Shown here: positions 21,255 through 30,831 of the stretch, piece after piece | Numbering within the stretch: position 1 is the stretch's first letter | Layout of the letters: every line of letters starts with the position of its first letter | Source: Medakamo hakoo | Lineage: Eukaryota > Chlorophyta > Trebouxiophyceae > Coccomyxaceae | Reading direction: 5' to 3' | NCBI GenBank assembly: GCA_026636295.1 | Contig: CP089457.1 | Location: 496,001-560,000 of the forward strand | Length of the DNA stretch: 64,000 nt | Program-made: the position numbers and the translations under genes | Notes under the pieces: generated by a model | What the model saw: the letters and a program-made list of their open reading frames with translations, nothing else | What the model was told of the DNA's origin: nothing | Database searches by the model: none

Positions 21255-21402
21255 GGGCAGAGTGGAGAGCGGTGGCAGAGCGGAGGGGATGTGGCGCGGT
21301 GAGAGAGGGCAGGGAACGGGCGTGTTCTTTTTTTCGTTCGTGCGCGTGGCACACCACCCCGCCCAAAACTTTCTTTCTTGTGTCGTCGCGTTTGTTTCGG
21401 GT

Positions 21403-22311
21403 CTACATCTTAGCTTTCTTCGCCGCTAGGGCATCCATGATCTTTTTGAGCGCGCCCACCGTGCTCTCTGACTCCAACATCGCCCACGCGCCCACGGCCT
21501 CCACCGGCGCAAAGGCCGTCCACTCGCGCGCAAAGTCTCCGCGCGCGTTGGTTTTCGTGGCGGCACGCCCGGCGTCGGGTCCCGCCCGCACCAGGCGCCG
21601 GGCGGCGGCGATGCCAGCGGCACGCAGAGCTGCCGCATCCCCGCTCACAATGGCGTCGACCAGCCCCAGCTCCAACGCCCTCGCCGGCTTGACCAGGGAC
21701 GCGGACAGGCACAGGCGCTCCGACGCCGCCTGGCCGACCACCCGCGCGAGGAGCCGCCCCCACATCCGCGGCACGGGGATGCCGAGCGCGACCTCATTCA
21801 GGCCGATGACGGCGGCGGGGCCGTCCAGCATGAGGCGGGCGTCGCAGCACAGGGACAGGGCGCACCCGCCCGCCGGGCACGCGCCACGAATGGCGGCGAC
21901 GGTGGCCAGGGGCGAGACGAGCAGCCGGGCCAGGAACGTGTTTTGGGCCACCCAAAAGTCCGCGTACCGGCGCGCGCTCGTGCCCGGCGCGTACAGCTCC
22001 CGGATGTCGTTGCCGGCCGTGAACACGTCCCGGGCCAGGCCGGACTCGATCACCAGGGCGCGCGGCGGGTGGAGGGCGGGCGGGGTGGAGGTGGAGGGCC
22101 CCCTCCCGCCGCCAGCCCCTTTTTTCTGCAACCCGGCCGCGTGCGCCGCCTCCAGCGCGTCCAAAGCCGCCGCCAGCTCGCCCCACAGCGCCCGGTCCAT
22201 GGTGTTGACGGGTTCCCGGGCGAGTGTGAGGACCACGACGCCGTCGCCGTCGGTGGGTGGAGTCACGCGCAGGTGGGTGAAGGACCCGTACGGCGTGTGC
22301 GTTGCCGCCAT
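21403..22311 (-). CDS. Enoyl-CoA delta-isomerase/hydratase, probably peroxisomal
   Basis: Crotonase-fold enzyme, probably a delta3,delta2-enoyl-CoA isomerase used to oxidise unsaturated fatty acids. It is a single exon of 302 residues. It keeps the substrate loop FTAGNDIRELYAP, the oxyanion-hole segment AIRGACPAGGCALSLCCD, and NEVALGIPVPRMW, where the single Glu matches the catalytic Glu of mitochondrial ECI1-type isomerases. Hydratases carry two. The last three residues are AKM, which fit the loose PTS1 peroxisome-targeting pattern; there is no N-terminal presequence. An insert of about 18 residues rich in Gly, Pro and Thr (near residue 68) is probably a surface loop. Hydratase activity cannot be ruled out. 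Confidence 0.85.
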   Translation of the reverse strand: MAATHTPYGSFTHLRVTPPTDGDGVVVLTLAREPVNTMDRALWGELAAALDALEAAHAAGLQKKGAGGGRGPSTSTPPALHPPRALVIESGLARDVFTAGNDIRELYAPGTSARRYADFWVAQNTFLARLLVSPLATVAAIRGACPAGGCALSLCCDARLMLDGPAAVIGLNEVALGIPVPRMWGRLLARVVGQAASERLCLSASLVKPARALELGLVDAIVSGDAAALRAAGIAAARRLVRAGPDAGRAATKTNARGDFAREWTAFAPVEAVGAWAMLESESTVGALKKIMDALAAKKAKM

Positions 22312-24041
22312 CGTTGATGTCGTCTTTCCTTCTGTTCTGAAGAAGGGGGCGTTGTTTGTGGGGGGGGAAGGGGTGTGCTGTTGTCATGAGGGTGTGCGTG
22401 CGCGTGGAGCGCGGCTCTTTTTCCTCCTTTTCGATCTCCCCTCAGTTCAGGTCTCAAAAAATGGTTTGCTCTCCATTGCGCACGGAGTTGTAGAGCTCCG
22501 GCTCGGTAGAACGAAAGTATGTGCATTTGTGGACATCTTCGGGAAAGAATGGTAAAGAAAGGAAAAGGAAACGAAAAGGAGGGGGCGGGGAGAGATCCGG
22601 TCTCCATCCATCCATCCAAACCCCACGCGCTGCGCGTGCGCGGCTAAAAAAACAACGGCGCGCATCCCAGCCCGTCAGGAAAGGGTTGATAACCAGAGTT
22701 CAGGTCACCGACCTTTGAAAAAGGTCTATCCAGGTGTCCTAAGAATTTTGTTTGGTTGGTGGTCTTCATCCGGGAGGAAGGAGGGAGACGCTCGCCAGTT
22801 GTTTTTTTTGCCAGGGGAGTGGTGGGAGGAAAGAAAGAGGGGGACGCACGACCCGGCACAAAAAACACACACGCACGCATACCCAGCAGGAGCAGCGCAC
22901 CGCGCGCGCACACACACGCACAACAACAAAAAGAAAAAACAGGCCACCCTCAGCGGTTTGAGTGCTTGTAAAAAGTTCTCTCCCATGCCCATCGCTTGAA
23001 CGCGAGGTGTGGAGATCTCAAAGATTAGTTTGTTTTGAACAATCACCGGGCCGCGACGTTTTTCTTTTTTGTGTGCGCGTGGTGCGTGACTCGTGCGGCG
23101 CCGTGCGTGCGTGTTGTTGTGCGTGCCGGCTGAAAGAAGAAAGAAAAAACAAACGAAGCAACGAGTCAGAAAGAACGCAGCGAAAAAAGTTTGGACGGGT
23201 TCGCACGGCAGGTTGCCGCGATCCCTCATGGATGGGACGGGTGTGAAGCCCTCCCTCAGGCTGAAATGTGTCGTCCTCTCATCCCGCTCGTTGAAGTTTG
23301 TGTGTGCGGATAGGGAAACAATGGAGGGGTTGGGGATGGAAAGGAGGACGCTACCTCACCTTTTTTTTGGGACGGCGTGGGGACGAATGCCCGCCCCACT
23401 AACAGTCAAGCCGCGCCGCGCGCCACCTGGCATTTGTGTGTTTTACGGAAGAGGGGTGTGACGCGTGAGAAAAGCACGTGCGGGCTTGTCGCACCCAGCG
23501 CTTGCCCTCCACCGCACAAGAGCGAGTGGCGGATCAAAAAACCGGGGCGTGTTAATCTGCCAGGGGTGTTAAAAAGTGGTTTTGGGACAGGCGCGGCCTC
23601 ATGGAAAGGTTGTGGGAGGGCCCTGCACGGAGGATAAGAACCCTGGGTGGTTGCGGTCGTTGTGTTTTTTTTGGAGGGAGAGCGGAGCAGGTCGGTCGGG
23701 CCGGACGCAGCCGCCGAACGCCGCGCCAGTTCCTGCTCCTCCCGTGCCCGGCAAGCGGCGTTTCCACGCCTTCCGCCAAACGCACTCTGTGTCTAGGACT
23801 TCAGGACGGACCTGGCAAGGGTGGATACGTGGACGCGGCGCGGCTCCAGTGCCCCTGTGCGTGCCGCCGAAGAAGACGAGCGAAAATGATGGAGCTTGTG
23901 TGAGACGCGCCCGGCCGGCGTGCATTGTGCACTGTCGTTTGCGCTGCGAGGGCAGGAGTGCGTGTTTTCCGTCCCCGGCGTGCCCCCATCCCACTCCCTC
24001 CAGCCGAGCCATTGAGAGAGAGGGCACACAGGGCCGTCACA
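22312..24041. other. 1.7-kb gene-poor island of lower GC
   Basis: No reading frame here has recognisable protein similarity or a splice pattern. The base composition is clearly less GC-rich than the genes around it, with many A and T runs (22802-22809, 23361-23369, 23665-23672). Short hairpins are seen at 22483-22512 and 22703-22726. It must contain the promoters of the isomerase and LSM8 genes, but is far longer than other divergent spacers here (67-630 bases). A noncoding RNA gene, a lost gene or a lineage-specific gene are all possible. No tRNA, snRNA or SRP RNA hallmark was recognised. Confidence 0.6.
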
Positions 24042-24760
24042 ATGTCCGGCGAGGCCAGCCTGGCGCCCATGGTGGACGGTGCGTGGGAAAAAGCGAGTGG
24101 GCAGTCTCGTTTTTCTTCGTGCTCGCTCTCCTCTCGCGCCACACACCTCCTCACTCTCACACAAACGCACGCCAGGCACCATTTCCGTCATCACCAACGA
24201 CGGCCGGCACGTGGTGGTGAGTCGAATGTGGAGAGGGGAGGCGGTGACGAAAACGAATAAAGCAAAAGCCGATGCCGCCGCAAACCTCTTGACCTCTCCC
24301 TCATCCGTCCACCTCCACGCACTCACACACAGGGCGTCCTTCGCGGCTTTGACCAGGCGACCAACCTGATCGTGGACGACTGCCACGAGCGGGTGTACTC
24401 GTCCAAGGTGAGGGAGGATGTGCGGCAGGCGGCCGTCTCTTTCTTCCATCCATTTCCGTCCAGGCGCAGCTCACCTTCACCCTCCACCCTCTCCACAGGC
24501 CGGCGTCGAGCAGGTGCCCCTGGCCGGGCTGCAGATCATTCGCGGCGACAACATGTGCGTCTGGGAGAGAAATTGCAACGACGCGCACGTACACCTTTCC
24601 CCTCCGCCCTTGTCCTCCTCATCCCCTCACACTCTCAACCTTCTCCCCCCCCCCCCAACAAACGAACAGTGCCGTCGTCGGCGAGCTGGACGTCGCAGCG
24701 GACGCGGCCGTCGACCTGTCGACCGTGCGGGCGCCGCCACTGCGGCCGGTGACGCATTGA
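24042..24760 (+). CDS. LSM8: U6 snRNA-associated Sm-like protein LSm8
   Basis: Defining subunit of the nuclear LSm2-8 ring that binds the U6 snRNA 3' end. Five exons: 24042-24078, 24176-24216, 24333-24407, 24499-24554 and 24670-24760. All phases close, giving 99 residues, the usual length. The protein reads DGTISVITNDGRHVVGVLRG, then FDQATNLIVDDCHERVYSS (Sm1), VEQVPLAGLQIIRGDNIAVV (Sm2) and ends RAPPLRPVTH, the LSm8-type C-terminus. With four introns in 719 bases it is the most intron-dense gene here, and its exons are as short as 37 bases. The last intron contains a poly-C run before its acceptor. Its stop is 77 bases from the COQ6 stop. Confidence 0.95.
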
Positions 24761-24837
24761 GAATGGAGGGAGCGTGTAGAGAGAGAGAGAGAGAGCAGTC
24801 GCGAATTTTTTTCCATTCCATCCATTTCTTTCTTTTT

Positions 24838-26624
24838 TCATACCTCCCCACCGCTCGCAAACTTAACAATCGCCGCCCGCAGTGGGCCCGCCGCGGCCAC
24901 AGCCCTCAACCCGGCCCCACGCATCGCGGCTGCCAGGCCCGCCTGCGGCTCGAACGCGGCTGCCAGGCCGTCCAGGGCCGCGACCCAGGCAGCGGCGGCC
25001 GCGCGGCGCGGGGTCGAGTAGAGCGTGGTGAGGGTCGGGGACAGCGCGCCCACGTCCCCTCCCGCCGCGACGGCGGCCGCAATCGCATGCCCCAGCGCCG
25101 CCGCGTCCGCAAACCCCAAGTTGACGCCCTGCCCCGCCAGCGGGTGGATGGCGTGGGCGGCGTCGCCGACCAGGGCGAAGCGCGGGCGGGCCCAGGCCGG
25201 GGCGAAGCGCAGGCGGAGCGGGAAGGCGGCGGGCGTGGGAGTGGAGGGGCCGGCCGGGGCGGTGACGCGGGGTGGGGGCGGTGCGGCGGCCCGGCCCGGC
25301 CAGGTGCCGCCGGCCGCCGGGTTCCCCGCCCGCAGGGCGGCGTCGACGGCGGACGCGAGCGGCCCGGCCGGAGAGCCGGCGTCCGCCCGGCACGCTTGCA
25401 GCAGCTTGGCGGCGTCCGCCGGCGGCAGCGTCCAGACGACGGACGCGTGCCCGCCGCGCAGCGGCAGCAGGGCCAGCGGCCCCCCGGCCAGGAACGCCTG
25501 GTACGCGGTCCGCGCCGCGGACGGCGGCGTGCCGCGGCCGTACGCGACCGTGCCGACGAGCGCGAGCCGCCCGTAGCTTTTTTCGACGACCCGCAGCCCG
25601 GCCGCGGACCGGGCCGCTGACCCGGCTCCATCCGCGCCCACGACCAGGCGGGCGCGCACGGACGGGCGGTCGCCGAAATGGACGGTGGCCAGTGGAGTGG
25701 TGGAGGACGCGGAGGGAGAGGCGGGCGGAAGCTCCAGCCCGGCCAGGCCGCCGCACGCCCACGCCTCCTCCACCACCTTCCTCCCGCCGCCCGCCGCCCG
25801 CAGGGCGGCCAGCAGAGACGACGCGATGGCCTCATTCTCTGCGACCGCTCCCAAGAGTCCGGCTGCAGGGTGGTGGGCGTGCGACCCACGGCGGCCGCGC
25901 AGCGGCGGTGGCAGGCTGTTTTGGAACCCGGCCGCGGCCGCGAGCGCGGCGGCAGCGCCGGCCGCCGCCCGGGCCAGGCCGCCGCCCAAGCCGCCCACCA
26001 GCTCTCCGTCCGCGGCCGTGTAATGCACAGCGCCGTGCCCGGACCCGTCCCACACTGCCATGGCGTCAAAGGGCGCGGACCAAGGCGCGAGCGTGCTCCA
26101 CGCGCCCAGGCGGGCCAGCTGGGCGAGCGTGGCGGGCGAGAGCGTGGAGACGCGGGCCGCGGGGACGGAGGTGGAGGGTTTGGGATTCAGAGGGGGCGGC
26201 GCGGGCGACCGGTCGGCCAGGAGGACGCGCAGGTGGGCGGTGACGGGGTTGGAAGCTGGCCATGATGGGCGTGGGGCGTGTGAGACGGGATGGACGATGG
26301 CGGGGCCCCCCGACCCGAGCGCATGCCTCTCTCGCTCGCACGCAACGACTCACCGATCTCGCCCGCCATCGCCAGCCCGACCATGCCGCCTCCCAGGATA
26401 ACGACATCGTATACATCATCTGGAGAGGAAGCAAGGCGAGAGGGGGCAGCTGTTCGGCGGCGGCGCGGCGACGGGGACGTATGCGCAGACGTGCTCGACG
26501 TCGTCGTCGTCGTCGCATCGGCGTCACCGCCGCCGACGGCAGCGCTGCCCAGCAGGCGCGACTGGCCTGCGCTGGCACCAGCAGTCCACCAGGACGCTCG
26601 CCGTGCTGCGGCGCGCAGTAGCAT
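24838..26624 (-). CDS. COQ6: Ubiquinone biosynthesis monooxygenase COQ6
   Basis: Flavin monooxygenase that hydroxylates the ring at C5 in ubiquinone synthesis at the mitochondrial inner membrane. In yeast it takes electrons from mitochondrial ferredoxin. Exon 1 is 26624-26354; exon 2 is 26255-24838; the phase is one plus two; 562 residues. It has an N-terminal presequence (MLLRAAARRASWWTAGASAG) and a Ser/Thr spacer. The FAD motif is YDVVILGGGMVGLAMAGEIG, spliced to ASNPVTAHLRVLLADRSP. The DG motif is GADGAGSAARSAAGLRVV, and GDAAHAIHPLAGQGVNLGF is the second FAD motif. Several Ala/Pro inserts make it longer than the about 470 residues usual. The start codon is only 57 bases from the stop of the upstream gene on the same strand. 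Confidence 0.92.
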
Positions 26625-26681
26625 GTGGCTGGTCTCTAGTGACACGGCAAAAGGAAAGAATGGTGCCACAAAAAAAACCCA

Positions 26682-29570
26682 TCACCTCTTCACTTTCTTG
26701 ACGACCCCGCTGCCCGTCGACGGGCCCGCCCGCCGCTCGTTGTTCCCGGCGCCGCCGCCGCCCACCACGCACGCCGGGCCCAGGGCCCAGGAGGCTCCCG
26801 ACTCCTCGTTGACCAGGCATGCGCGGACCAGGAGCGCCGCCGCCGGCGGCGCCGTGACGGCGGCGGTCGAGGGCGGCACGGCCACCTGCACCCGCCCGCA
26901 CCCAGCGCCATCCAGCACGACCGCCGCCAGGCGCGCACTCCCCGACGCATCCAGCAGCGCAGTCCCATCGCGGACCGGATCGTCAGCAGAGCAGGCCAAG
27001 GTCGCAGCCGCCGCGGGGACGACGGTGCTTGAAAGGATTTCCAGGCGCAAGGCGCCTCGAGAACACGGCCCGGCCAGGTGGCGCGGCAGCGGCCCGACCC
27101 CCAGCTCCACCGCCGCGAGCTGGTGCTGCGGCGCGCCGCCGCCGGCGTCTGCCTGAGGTGCACGGGCTAAGGCATCTACCGCAGCCGGGCCAGAGAGGAT
27201 GGACGGCCCGCCCGTCGTTCGGCCAGGCGCGGAAACGGTCACGCCCACCACACTCACACGCGGCCGTGCGCCTGGGCGGAAAAAACCGGCGGGCGTGCGC
27301 GGCGCGGCGGGGTGGGCCGACCCGGGGGCCAGGGCGGCAGCAGCGGCAGTCGCAGGGCTGCCAGAAGAGCAGAGCTCAGCCGCTGCTGCTGCGGAGGTCG
27401 CTGCCGCCGCCGCGGCTGCTGCAGCGTCACCTGTGCGCCGCACCAACGCCTCCTCCCCGCTCAGTGCCGCGGCCGCCGCCGCCCGAGCCGCCAGGGACGC
27501 GGCCGTGCGGTCGTCTGCACCCGGCCAGGCGCGTGCCAATGCGGTCCAGGCCCGGGACGCGGCCGCCGCGGCGGCGGCCCTGGCGGCGCCGGGTGGAGTC
27601 GCCACGGCTGCGGCTTCGAGCGCACGGCACCGGGCATATGCCGCGGCGCACCCGCCGCCCGACCGGGCCAGGGCGGCGGCGGCGCGAGTTTCGCGTCCGG
27701 CCGGGCCGTCACGATCGGGCGGCGGTGCGCCGCCTGTTCCGTCGCACGCCAGCAGGGCGGCCGCGCCCGCCACCCACTCGCCCGCCCAGGCGGGGAGGCC
27801 CGCGCCCGCCCCACGCCTTGCTTCGACCACGGCCGTCAGCAGGCGGGCTGCGGCGGGCCCACCCCCGGCTGGCGCCGCCGCCGCGACGAGGTCCAGGGCA
27901 GAGGACGGCGGGAGGGCGGCGCCGGCCGCCCAGGCCAGCAGGCGGCGCAGGTCTGGAGGCGGCAGGGCGCCCGCAACCGCCGCGCCGACCGCCGCGGCAG
28001 CGGGGGGGCTCGTGCCCCCGCTCGCCACGACGGCCGCCGCCCGGGCCGCCGCCCAGCCTGGTGCATCGTTGCCAGCCCACCTCAGCGCGGACCGGGCGAG
28101 CCAGGAGGCGCCGGGCCCGCCCGCCGCGCCCTCCACCAGCACGGCCGCGTCCAGCGCACCGCCCACGGCCGCTGCAGCGGGCGCGGCCGCTCCCGGGACG
28201 CGGGCCAGCGCGGCGGCCAGCGCGTCCATGGCTGCACGCACATCGGGAGGCGGGCTGCGAGCCGCCACCAGGGCGGCGGCCGCGAGGCGGGCGGCGGCCG
28301 CCGTCGCCGCGCGCTCCGCCGCCCCGCCTCCGTGCGCGGATGAGAGCTCCACCGCGGCCGCGGCGGCGGGCAGCGCAACGAGCGCGTCCGGGTGCGCGGC
28401 CGCGCCGAGCAGGCGCACCATTGCTTCCTCATTCCCAGGCAGCGGCGGGCAGCCCAGGCGGGCGAGGGCGGCCGCGACGGCGTGCGCCGCACGGGCGGCG
28501 GCGCGCGCCGCGCGCGCCTCTCGCCCCCCGCCCCCACTCAGCACGCCGACGGCCGCCGCCAGGGCGCTGGCCGGCCAGCCGGACGGTTCGACTCCACATG
28601 TCAGGGCTGGGCCGACCAGGGCGGCCACCGCGGCCAGGGAGGCGGCGGGGCGGGCGACGGCGGGCGGGGTGGGCGGGGGCGGCGCGCACCCCCGCCCGCC
28701 TGCCCGGCCTTCACTCAACACCGCCGCCAGCCCGTCGCCCAAAGCCGGTCCGCCCGCCCGCAGGGCCGCCGCCGCCAGTACCGCAATTAGGCCGTCCGCA
28801 ACGGGGCCGGGTGGGGCGCCCGCGGGCGTGGAGCCGGCCAAAGCAGCCGCTGCGGCAGGGAGGGCGGCTGCAGCGGCTGCTCCTGGCGCCGCCCGCGCCA
28901 GGGTTGCCGCCAGCCGGGCGGCGCGCGCCCTGTCGGCCCGGTCTGCGGCAGGGTCCGCGATGATGGCCAAGGCAACCGGCAATGCAGCCGCGGCGAAGGG
29001 TGCTGAAACGGACGCTAAGGCCGCGACGGCCGCCGCGGCCGCGGGCTGGACACGCGGCTCGCCCGCCGTGAGGCCCGCCACCGCCCGGGCCGCCGCCTCC
29101 AGATCCTCTCCCAGGGCGGGGGCCAGGGCGGCTAAACACCTGAACGCCGAGGCCGCAACGCCGCCGTCCGTGGACCCCGTCGCCGTGAACAGGCGGGCCG
29201 CGACCGCGGCCGCGGCCGCAGGGTCAAGCGAGGCTGGCGAGGCCGCTGCCGTGGCGGCTGTGCAGATGCCGGCCGTCAGGGCGGACCGGGGCAAGGCCGG
29301 CGGGGCGCACGCGAGCGCGTCGGCGAGCTTGGCCAGGGAGGTGGCCAAGAGGGCGCCGGCGGCTGGGGGCGTGTGGCCGGGCTGAGTTGATGGATGGAGA
29401 GGGAGGGGCTGGTGGGTTGAGAGCGAGGACGCATGGAGGCCGGCCCGCGCACAAAAAGGCCCAGCCCGCACCCCCACCTTGCCCGCCAGCACATCGCCCA
29501 GCGCCAAGCTAGCTTGAACGGCGGGCAGCCTCTGTTCCAGACGAGAAACGACGTCCACCGCGGACGCCAT
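26682..29570 (-). CDS. Large Ala-rich alpha-solenoid-like protein, family uncertain
   Basis: Exon 1 is 29570-29478 (MASAVDVVSRLEQRLPAVQA...) and exon 2 is 29381-26682; phase zero; 930 residues. The 96-base intron has no stop and a multiple-of-three length, so a 962-residue form is possible. About residues 30-720 are predicted by eye to be many helices with extreme Ala content, in the pattern of HEAT or adaptin-like repeats. The last 200 residues look more like beta-sandwich (RPRVSVVGVTVSAPG, LRLEILSSTVVPAAAATLAC) and end in a basic KKVKR. That architecture recalls coat or adaptor large subunits, such as the plant TPLATE type, but I cannot confirm it. Its biased composition hides homology. Confidence 0.72.
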   Translation of the reverse strand: MASAVDVVSRLEQRLPAVQASLALGDVLAGKVGVRAGPFCARAGLHASSLSTHQPLPLHPSTQPGHTPPAAGALLATSLAKLADALACAPPALPRSALTAGICTAATAAASPASLDPAAAAAVAARLFTATGSTDGGVAASAFRCLAALAPALGEDLEAAARAVAGLTAGEPRVQPAAAAAVAALASVSAPFAAAALPVALAIIADPAADRADRARAARLAATLARAAPGAAAAAALPAAAAALAGSTPAGAPPGPVADGLIAVLAAAALRAGGPALGDGLAAVLSEGRAGGRGCAPPPPTPPAVARPAASLAAVAALVGPALTCGVEPSGWPASALAAAVGVLSGGGGREARAARAAARAAHAVAAALARLGCPPLPGNEEAMVRLLGAAAHPDALVALPAAAAAVELSSAHGGGAAERAATAAAARLAAAALVAARSPPPDVRAAMDALAAALARVPGAAAPAAAAVGGALDAAVLVEGAAGGPGASWLARSALRWAGNDAPGWAAARAAAVVASGGTSPPAAAAVGAAVAGALPPPDLRRLLAWAAGAALPPSSALDLVAAAAPAGGGPAAARLLTAVVEARRGAGAGLPAWAGEWVAGAAALLACDGTGGAPPPDRDGPAGRETRAAAALARSGGGCAAAYARCRALEAAAVATPPGAARAAAAAAASRAWTALARAWPGADDRTAASLAARAAAAAALSGEEALVRRTGDAAAAAAAAATSAAAAAELCSSGSPATAAAAALAPGSAHPAAPRTPAGFFRPGARPRVSVVGVTVSAPGRTTGGPSILSGPAAVDALARAPQADAGGGAPQHQLAAVELGVGPLPRHLAGPCSRGALRLEILSSTVVPAAAATLACSADDPVRDGTALLDASGSARLAAVVLDGAGCGRVQVAVPPSTAAVTAPPAAALLVRACLVNEESGASWALGPACVVGGGGAGNNERRAGPSTGSGVVKKVKR

Positions 29571-29760
29571 CTTTTCTTCGAGGGTGCAGCGAGCGCGTGT
29601 TTTTTTTTGCTGCCTCGCGCCCAGAGGCGAGTGTGAGCGAGCAAGAGCGCAGTCCGCGACCCCTCACGAAAGCAACACGAAAAAAACTGGGGCGCCCGGG
29701 GCGCCACACCCACTGTCGCTCGTCCCCCCCACTCTTTACGCTAGACAGCGCACTGCATCA

Positions 29761-30711
29761 ATGCACCCAACAAGCTTGCCCGCACCATCGGCCAGGGCGG
29801 CCGGCTGCGCCTGTTCCTCGTCTTCATCTGCGCGGTCGTCGCCGCCGTCAAGCCGCCCAATTGGCCGCCGCCCGGCACCGCGCGCCTCTTTTCTGCCGCA
29901 AACACTGCCCAGGAGGCACTGTGTCAGCCGTACACACCGGCTCACAGCGGCGGCAGGTGAAGTCCAAGCGTCAGCCGCGCCATCCGCAGACGCGGCAGCG
30001 GCCGCCCGCCTGGCCGACACCGCCCCGACGCTCGACCCGGCCACCGCAGCTGCCATCGCCGAACTGCGCGCGGCCGCGTCCGCCGTGCCCGACAGGGGTG
30101 TGTACGGCACAAAAGCCCCCGCCAAAGAACGCATTTTAGCGGCCGTCTCGGTGGCGGAAGCCCTCGTCTCGGCGGGCCCGCCGCCCGCGTCCACAGCGGG
30201 CGGCCTGCCGCCCTCACCCCTCTACGCCGCTGACGGCGCCTGGGCGCCCACCGCCGCCCTGCCCGCCATGGCCGGGACCTGGGCGGTGCTGTGGTCGACT
30301 GTGACGTGCACAGGGTCGCGGCGAGTGAAGCTGGGCCTGAAGACGGCGGTGGCGTTGGGCGGCGTGGCCCAGACCATCGACGCCGACGCGCGCACCGCGA
30401 CCAACACGGTGTCCTTCACCATGCTGTTCGCGGGCGGGGCGGCCGGCGCTCTGACGCTGGAAGCAGCGTACGAGCCCCTGTCCCCCACCCGCGTCGGCAT
30501 CAGCCTCACCCGCGCGGCCCTGGCGCCGCCTGCCCTGGACGCGCTGTTTGGCCCGGCCCGCTTGCCGCTGCTCCTCGAGATTTTCAACCCGGAGGGCTGG
30601 TTGGAGACGACGTTTGTGGGTGGGGGGTTGAGGATCGGGCGAGACAACAAGGGCAACGTCTTTGTCCTGGAGCGGGTGGCGGGCGGTGGAGACAGGCCGG
30701 CGGCAGCGTGA
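29761..30711 (+). CDS. Plastid lipid-associated protein (fibrillin/PAP)
   Basis: Lipid-binding lipocalin-like proteins of thylakoids, plastoglobules or stroma. It is a single exon of 316 residues. The first 65 residues are Ser/Arg/Ala/Pro-rich with almost no acid, a plastid transit peptide. The PAP domain starts near residue 95 with helices (TKAPAKERILAAVSVAEALV). The sheet follows: LPAMAGTWAVLWSTVTCTGS, NTVSFTMLFAGG, LTLEAAYEPLSPTRVGISLT, and the C-terminal GWLETTFVGGGLRIGRDNKG and NVFVLERV, which carry the RxxRGxxG-like closing motif of the family in modified form. The exact fibrillin subgroup cannot be given. It diverges from the large solenoid-like gene with 190 bases between starts. Confidence 0.9.
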   Translation: MHPTSLPAPSARAAGCACSSSSSARSSPPSSRPIGRRPAPRASFLPQTLPRRHCVSRTHRLTAAAGEVQASAAPSADAAAAARLADTAPTLDPATAAAIAELRAAASAVPDRGVYGTKAPAKERILAAVSVAEALVSAGPPPASTAGGLPPSPLYAADGAWAPTAALPAMAGTWAVLWSTVTCTGSRRVKLGLKTAVALGGVAQTIDADARTATNTVSFTMLFAGGAAGALTLEAAYEPLSPTRVGISLTRAALAPPALDALFGPARLPLLLEIFNPEGWLETTFVGGGLRIGRDNKGNVFVLERVAGGGDRPAAA

Positions 30712-30831
30712 AAAGAGAGAGAGGGAGAGGGAGGAAGAAAAAAAAACACTCATCACCCCCACCCCCCCCCGGTCGGTGTTTTCCTGTGCCCCACTAACAA
30801 ACGCCGCCCGCCCCGCCCCCACGCCATCCCC

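Noticed and set aside
23684-23693. GGAGCAGGTC, similar to part of SRP RNA helix 8
   Set aside because: No matching partner strand or GNRA-type loop with the conserved asymmetric bulge is near; a 10-base match is weak.
27029-28963. Long + strand Arg/Pro-rich frames opposite the solenoid-like gene
   Set aside because: They mirror Ala-rich codons (GCC/GCG) on the other strand. No start context or homology.
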